A DNA stretch of 64,000 nucleotides from Streptomyces hyaluromycini (GTDB taxonomy: Bacteria > Actinomycetota > Actinomycetes > Streptomycetales > Streptomycetaceae): contig NZ_BCFL01000039.1 of NCBI RefSeq assembly GCF_002217755.1, forward strand, positions 61,683 through 125,682, given 5' to 3'. The notes beneath the pieces are model-generated. The model saw only the letters and a program-made list of their open reading frames with translations, ran no database searches and was not told the origin of the DNA. The position numbers and the translations under genes were made by a program. This document shows positions 61,572-64,000 of this stretch, one piece after another. Numbering within the stretch: the first letter of the stretch is position 1; every line of letters starts with the position of its first letter.

Positions 61572-62246
61572 ATGGCCGGACATAAACGGCCGAACGCGGC
61601 AGAAAGGCCACCGATGGGAGACCTGGGGCGCCGCTTGGCGGCCCGCCGCAAGGAACTCGGCCTCACCCGCGAGGAGACGGCCGAACGGGCCGGTATCGCG
61701 GCCGGCTATCTGCGGTACGTGGAGGAACACCCCGAGGCCGCGCCGGGCACGAGCGCCCTGCTCAGGCTCGCGAACGTCCTGCGCACCACCGTGCCGCACC
61801 TCACCGGAGGCGGCCTCGAAGCCCCGCCCGGCCCGGGCCGGGCGGGCCGCGATCCCAGCTTCACGGAACTGGACCCTGCCGAATGCAGGGCGCTGCTCGG
61901 CGGCCACGGCGTGGGACGGCTCGGCGTCGACACCGCCTCGGGTCCGGTCATCGTGCCGGTCAACTACACCGTCGCCGACGGCGAGATCGTCTTCAGGACC
62001 GTCACCGGTACGACACCGTCCCTCGCCCCGGGCTGTCGGGTGGCCTTCGAGGTCGACCGCATCGACGACGCCTTCAGCGAGGGCTGGAGCGTGCTGGTGT
62101 GCGGACCGGCGAGCACCGTGACCGAGCCGGAGGAGGTAGGGCGGCTCATGGAGCTGGCCCACAGTACTCCGTGGGCGGGTGGCGGGCGTGACCTGTGGGT
62201 GCGCATCGAGCCCCGGTCCGTAACGGGGCGTCGCATCACGGTCTGA
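61572..62246 (+). CDS. XRE / PPOX-fold protein
   Basis: 224 residues from ATG 61572, with ATG 61614 as an alternative. Helix-turn-helix about 15-75 (RRLAARRKELGLTREETAERAGIAAGYLRYVEEHP), then a PPOX-like split barrel about 95-220 (GGHGVGRLGVDTASGPVIVPVNY, VAFEVDRIDDAFSEGWSVLV, RIEPRSVTGRRI). The domain order and the RSVTGRRI/RSLTGRRI end equal those of 48312-49232, without the DUF1918 part. It may be a flavin- or F420-linked regulator. Confidence 0.82.
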   Translation: MAGHKRPNAAERPPMGDLGRRLAARRKELGLTREETAERAGIAAGYLRYVEEHPEAAPGTSALLRLANVLRTTVPHLTGGGLEAPPGPGRAGRDPSFTELDPAECRALLGGHGVGRLGVDTASGPVIVPVNYTVADGEIVFRTVTGTTPSLAPGCRVAFEVDRIDDAFSEGWSVLVCGPASTVTEPEEVGRLMELAHSTPWAGGGRDLWVRIEPRSVTGRRITV

Positions 62247-62448
62247 TCCCGCCCGTGCGACCCCGGCGACCCAGGCGAACAGAACTGACCGCAGGCCGCT
62301 CCCTGTACGGCTTGGACCGAGCTTCCTGAAACTCCCTCACCGACGGCACCAGGGACCGATGGGCCCACCGTGAGGACCTACGGTCCCTCCTGCCGCGGGC
62401 CGCGCGTGACCAGAGTGGGAGCACACCCGTGCAACAGGAGGTCTCCTC
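62247..62448. promoter_or_regulatory. Control region of Usp
   Basis: A 202-bp gap with weak box-like sequences at 62352-62366 (GGGACCGATGGGCCC) and 62373-62386 (AGGACCTACGGTCC), each with three or more departures from the consensus. Confidence 0.35.
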
Positions 62449-63309
62449 ATGATCCGTGTCGTCGCCGTGGGCCTGGACGGCTCACCCGAAAGCCTCGCAG
62501 CAGCCGACTGGGCCGCGCGTGAGTCCCTGATGTCAGACCTTCCCCTGCGCCTGGTGCACGCCGGCGACCAGCAGCCGCACGCGTACGTGCCGTTCGCCGG
62601 CGAGCCGGTGCCTCCGTCGGGAGCCGACCGCTCAGTGGCGCTGCTGCGGGAGACCGTCGTCCGGCTGCACCACCGGCATCCCGGACTGCGAGCCGATACG
62701 GACCAGCTCCCGGGACAGCCGGTGGCGGCGCTGGTCGGCGCCGCGCGGGACGCGGAGCTCTTGGTTCTCGGCTCGCGCGGCCTGGGCGCGGCCGCGGGCT
62801 TCCTGCTCGGCTCCGTGGCGTCGGCGGTGATCGCCCGTGCCGAGCAACCGGTCGTCCTTGTCCGTGCCGGAACCGGCGCCGAGGACGAGCACCTGTCCGA
62901 TGCTTCCGGGACGCCTTCCCTGGCGACCCCGTACCGAGACGTCGTGGTGGGGCTGGATCTCAGCGGCGCCGACGACACCGTCCTCGGCTTCGCGTTCGCC
63001 GCGGCGTCCCGGCGCGCGGCGGGGCTGCGCGTGGTGCACGGCCGGAGCGGCCCGGAGCTCCAGGACGAACCGGCCGCTCTACCGGCGCGCCTTCTCCCGT
63101 GGCAGGCCAAGTTTCCGGGTGTCGAGGTGACCGAGGAGTCGGTGATAGGCGACGCCGGCTCGCACTTGGCGGACGCCTCACGAGAGGCCTCCCTGGTGGT
63201 CGTCGGCCACAGGGCCCGCCGACCCGCACTCGGCGCGGGCATCGGCCCGGTCACCGCCGCGGTACTACGCCGTGCGGCCACACCGGTCGCGGTCGTACCG
63301 CACGACTGA
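62449..63309 (+). CDS. Universal stress protein, two Usp domains
   Basis: 286 residues (AGGAGG upstream of the ATG). Domain 1 motif GSRGLGAAAGFLLGSVAS is intact; domain 2 ends GHRARRPALGAGIGPVTA. It is shorter than its relatives in the central segment of domain 2 (HGRSGPELQDEPAAL replaces a longer loop). It lies just left of the sensor kinase. Confidence 0.9.
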   Translation: MIRVVAVGLDGSPESLAAADWAARESLMSDLPLRLVHAGDQQPHAYVPFAGEPVPPSGADRSVALLRETVVRLHHRHPGLRADTDQLPGQPVAALVGAARDAELLVLGSRGLGAAAGFLLGSVASAVIARAEQPVVLVRAGTGAEDEHLSDASGTPSLATPYRDVVVGLDLSGADDTVLGFAFAAASRRAAGLRVVHGRSGPELQDEPAALPARLLPWQAKFPGVEVTEESVIGDAGSHLADASREASLVVVGHRARRPALGAGIGPVTAAVLRRAATPVAVVPHD

Positions 63310-63415
63310 CCGGTGGCGTGAAGTCCTCGGGCCGCCGGTTCAATCGACGGCGTCGATCTTGGGTCGGAGGCAGCCGTAAGCCTCCTGGCCCACAGGCGCT
63401 GCTGTCCCCTCGGCA

Positions 63416-63429
63416 GGGCGGAACGGCCC
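63416..63429. promoter_or_regulatory. DosR-like box upstream of the sensor kinase (1 mismatch)
   Basis: GGGCGGAACGGCCC, 124 bp upstream of GTG 63546, in the 236-bp gap after the Usp. Confidence 0.58.
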
Positions 63430-63545
63430 GGCCGTAGGCGCAGGCGACTTGACGCAATCCGGGTGTCCACGCCGGTCGTCGCGCATTACGGTGGGCTTTG
63501 ACCGGACCTGCCGGTGTGCGAGTCGACGGGGTCGGGAGGGGTGCG

Positions 63546-64000
63546 GTGGAGAGCCATGAGGCGGCCCGGGTGCGGTTGCCGCAGCTGAGGCTGGATGAGC
63601 TGTTGGAGGAGTTGCAGGCCCGGCTGGATGCCGCGCGGGGTACCCGGGATCGTGTGCACAGTCTGTTGGAGGCGGTGCTTTCGGTCGGGCGGGAGCTGGA
63701 CCTGGAGCAGGCGCTGCGCAGCATTGTGGAGGCGGCGGCGGTGCTGGTGGATGCCGGGTACGGGGCTCTTGGTGTGATCGGGCCTGATGGCAGGCGGTTG
63801 TCGGCGTTTCATACGGTGGGTGTCACGGAGGAGGAGATCGCCCGGATCGGTCCCTTTCCGGAGGGGCACGGGATCCTGGGTGAGCTGATCCGTCATCCTG
63901 AGCCGTTGCGTCTGACGAAGCTTTCCGAGCATCCGGCTTCGTATGGTTTCCCGCCGAATCATCCGCCGATGAACTCGTTCCTGGGTGTTCCGATCCGTGT
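63546..64000 (+). CDS. DevS/DosT-like GAF sensor histidine kinase (N-terminal part)
   Basis: 151 codons from GTG 63546 (GGGAGGGG upstream) run open to the window edge. A helical start (LPQLRLDELLEELQARLDAA) leads into a GAF domain: LVDAGYGALGVIGPDGRRL, GPFPEGHGILGELI, SEHPASYGFPPNHPPMNSFL, LGVPIR. From memory this follows DevS/DosT of M. tuberculosis closely. H139 in PPNHPPM is at the place of the haem-ligand His of those sensors. The histidine-kinase part lies outside the window. Codon use is poorer in C/G at third positions (cat, gat, ctt, ggt, ttg) than in neighbours. Confidence 0.85.
   Translation, partial: MESHEAARVRLPQLRLDELLEELQARLDAARGTRDRVHSLLEAVLSVGRELDLEQALRSIVEAAAVLVDAGYGALGVIGPDGRRLSAFHTVGVTEEEIARIGPFPEGHGILGELIRHPEPLRLTKLSEHPASYGFPPNHPPMNSFLGVPIR

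Overview
The window reads as high-GC actinomycete chromosome, most likely Streptomyces. Codon third positions are almost all G or C, ribosome sites are of the GGAGG type, GTG starts and ATGA/GTGA stop-start overlaps are common, and many protein families are typical of the genus. I see no rRNA, tRNA, CRISPR array, insertion sequence or phage gene.

The gene content resembles an oxygen-limitation or dormancy island, comparable to the DosR (DevR) regulon of Mycobacterium tuberculosis and the OsdR region of S. coelicolor. Markers of that class are a DosR-like response regulator (29152-29853), the N-terminus of a DevS/DosT-like GAF sensor kinase at the right edge (63546-64000), nine universal stress proteins, five CBS-domain proteins, two Rv1733c-type membrane proteins, an Acg-type nitroreductase, a CtpF-type P-ATPase, a ribosome-hibernation-type protein, a flavohemoglobin, and two PPOX-fold proteins fused to XRE domains.

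Layout. 1-5833: aldehyde dehydrogenase, DUF779, alcohol dehydrogenase and the three-subunit transhydrogenase pntAA-AB-B. 6052-16116: Rv1733c-like protein, Usp, hibernation factor, hmp, adhE, CBS-BON protein and ppdK. 16258-21238: accessory genes (pentapeptide-like membrane protein, TetR/aldo-keto reductase pair with twin operators, epimerase). 21492-23386: two Usps. 23429-26822: metal-related islet (multicopper oxidase, two SHOCT proteins) bounded by decayed CDF and MFS transporters. 26898-31112: oleate hydratase, osdR-like regulator, CBS-BON protein, stand-alone cyclic-nucleotide-binding protein. 31318-39058: arginine deiminase operon (arcDABC), then pyruvate formate-lyase and its activase. 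39242-48159: DoxX-like protein, Usp-adhP-Usp, gap, ADP-forming acyl-CoA synthetase/GNAT, CBS-BON, flavodoxin. 48312-56099: leftward Usp, nitroreductase, CBS, P-ATPase, two TrkA proteins and a DUF1918-XRE-PPOX protein. 56522-64000: Usps, CBS-BON, second Rv1733c-like protein, STAS protein, alcohol dehydrogenase, XRE-PPOX protein, and the sensor kinase.

The most important non-coding observation is a recurrent 14-bp palindrome, GGGCCGnnCGGCCC, found at perfect or near-perfect match 67-158 bp upstream of many of these genes, including the regulator and (with one mismatch) the kinase. It has the half-site length and central dinucleotide of the mycobacterial DosR box. My inference is that it is the operator of the regulator encoded here and marks the regulon.

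Together the genes would allow ATP and redox balance without oxygen: arginine deiminase for ATP; Pfl, AdhE, Adh and aldehyde dehydrogenase for pyruvate and acetyl-CoA disposal; ADP-forming acyl-CoA synthetase for ATP from acyl-CoA; PPDK; transhydrogenase for NAD(P)H balance; Hmp for NO; and Usp, CBS and hibernation proteins for quiescence. Co-regulation is inferred from the boxes and not shown.
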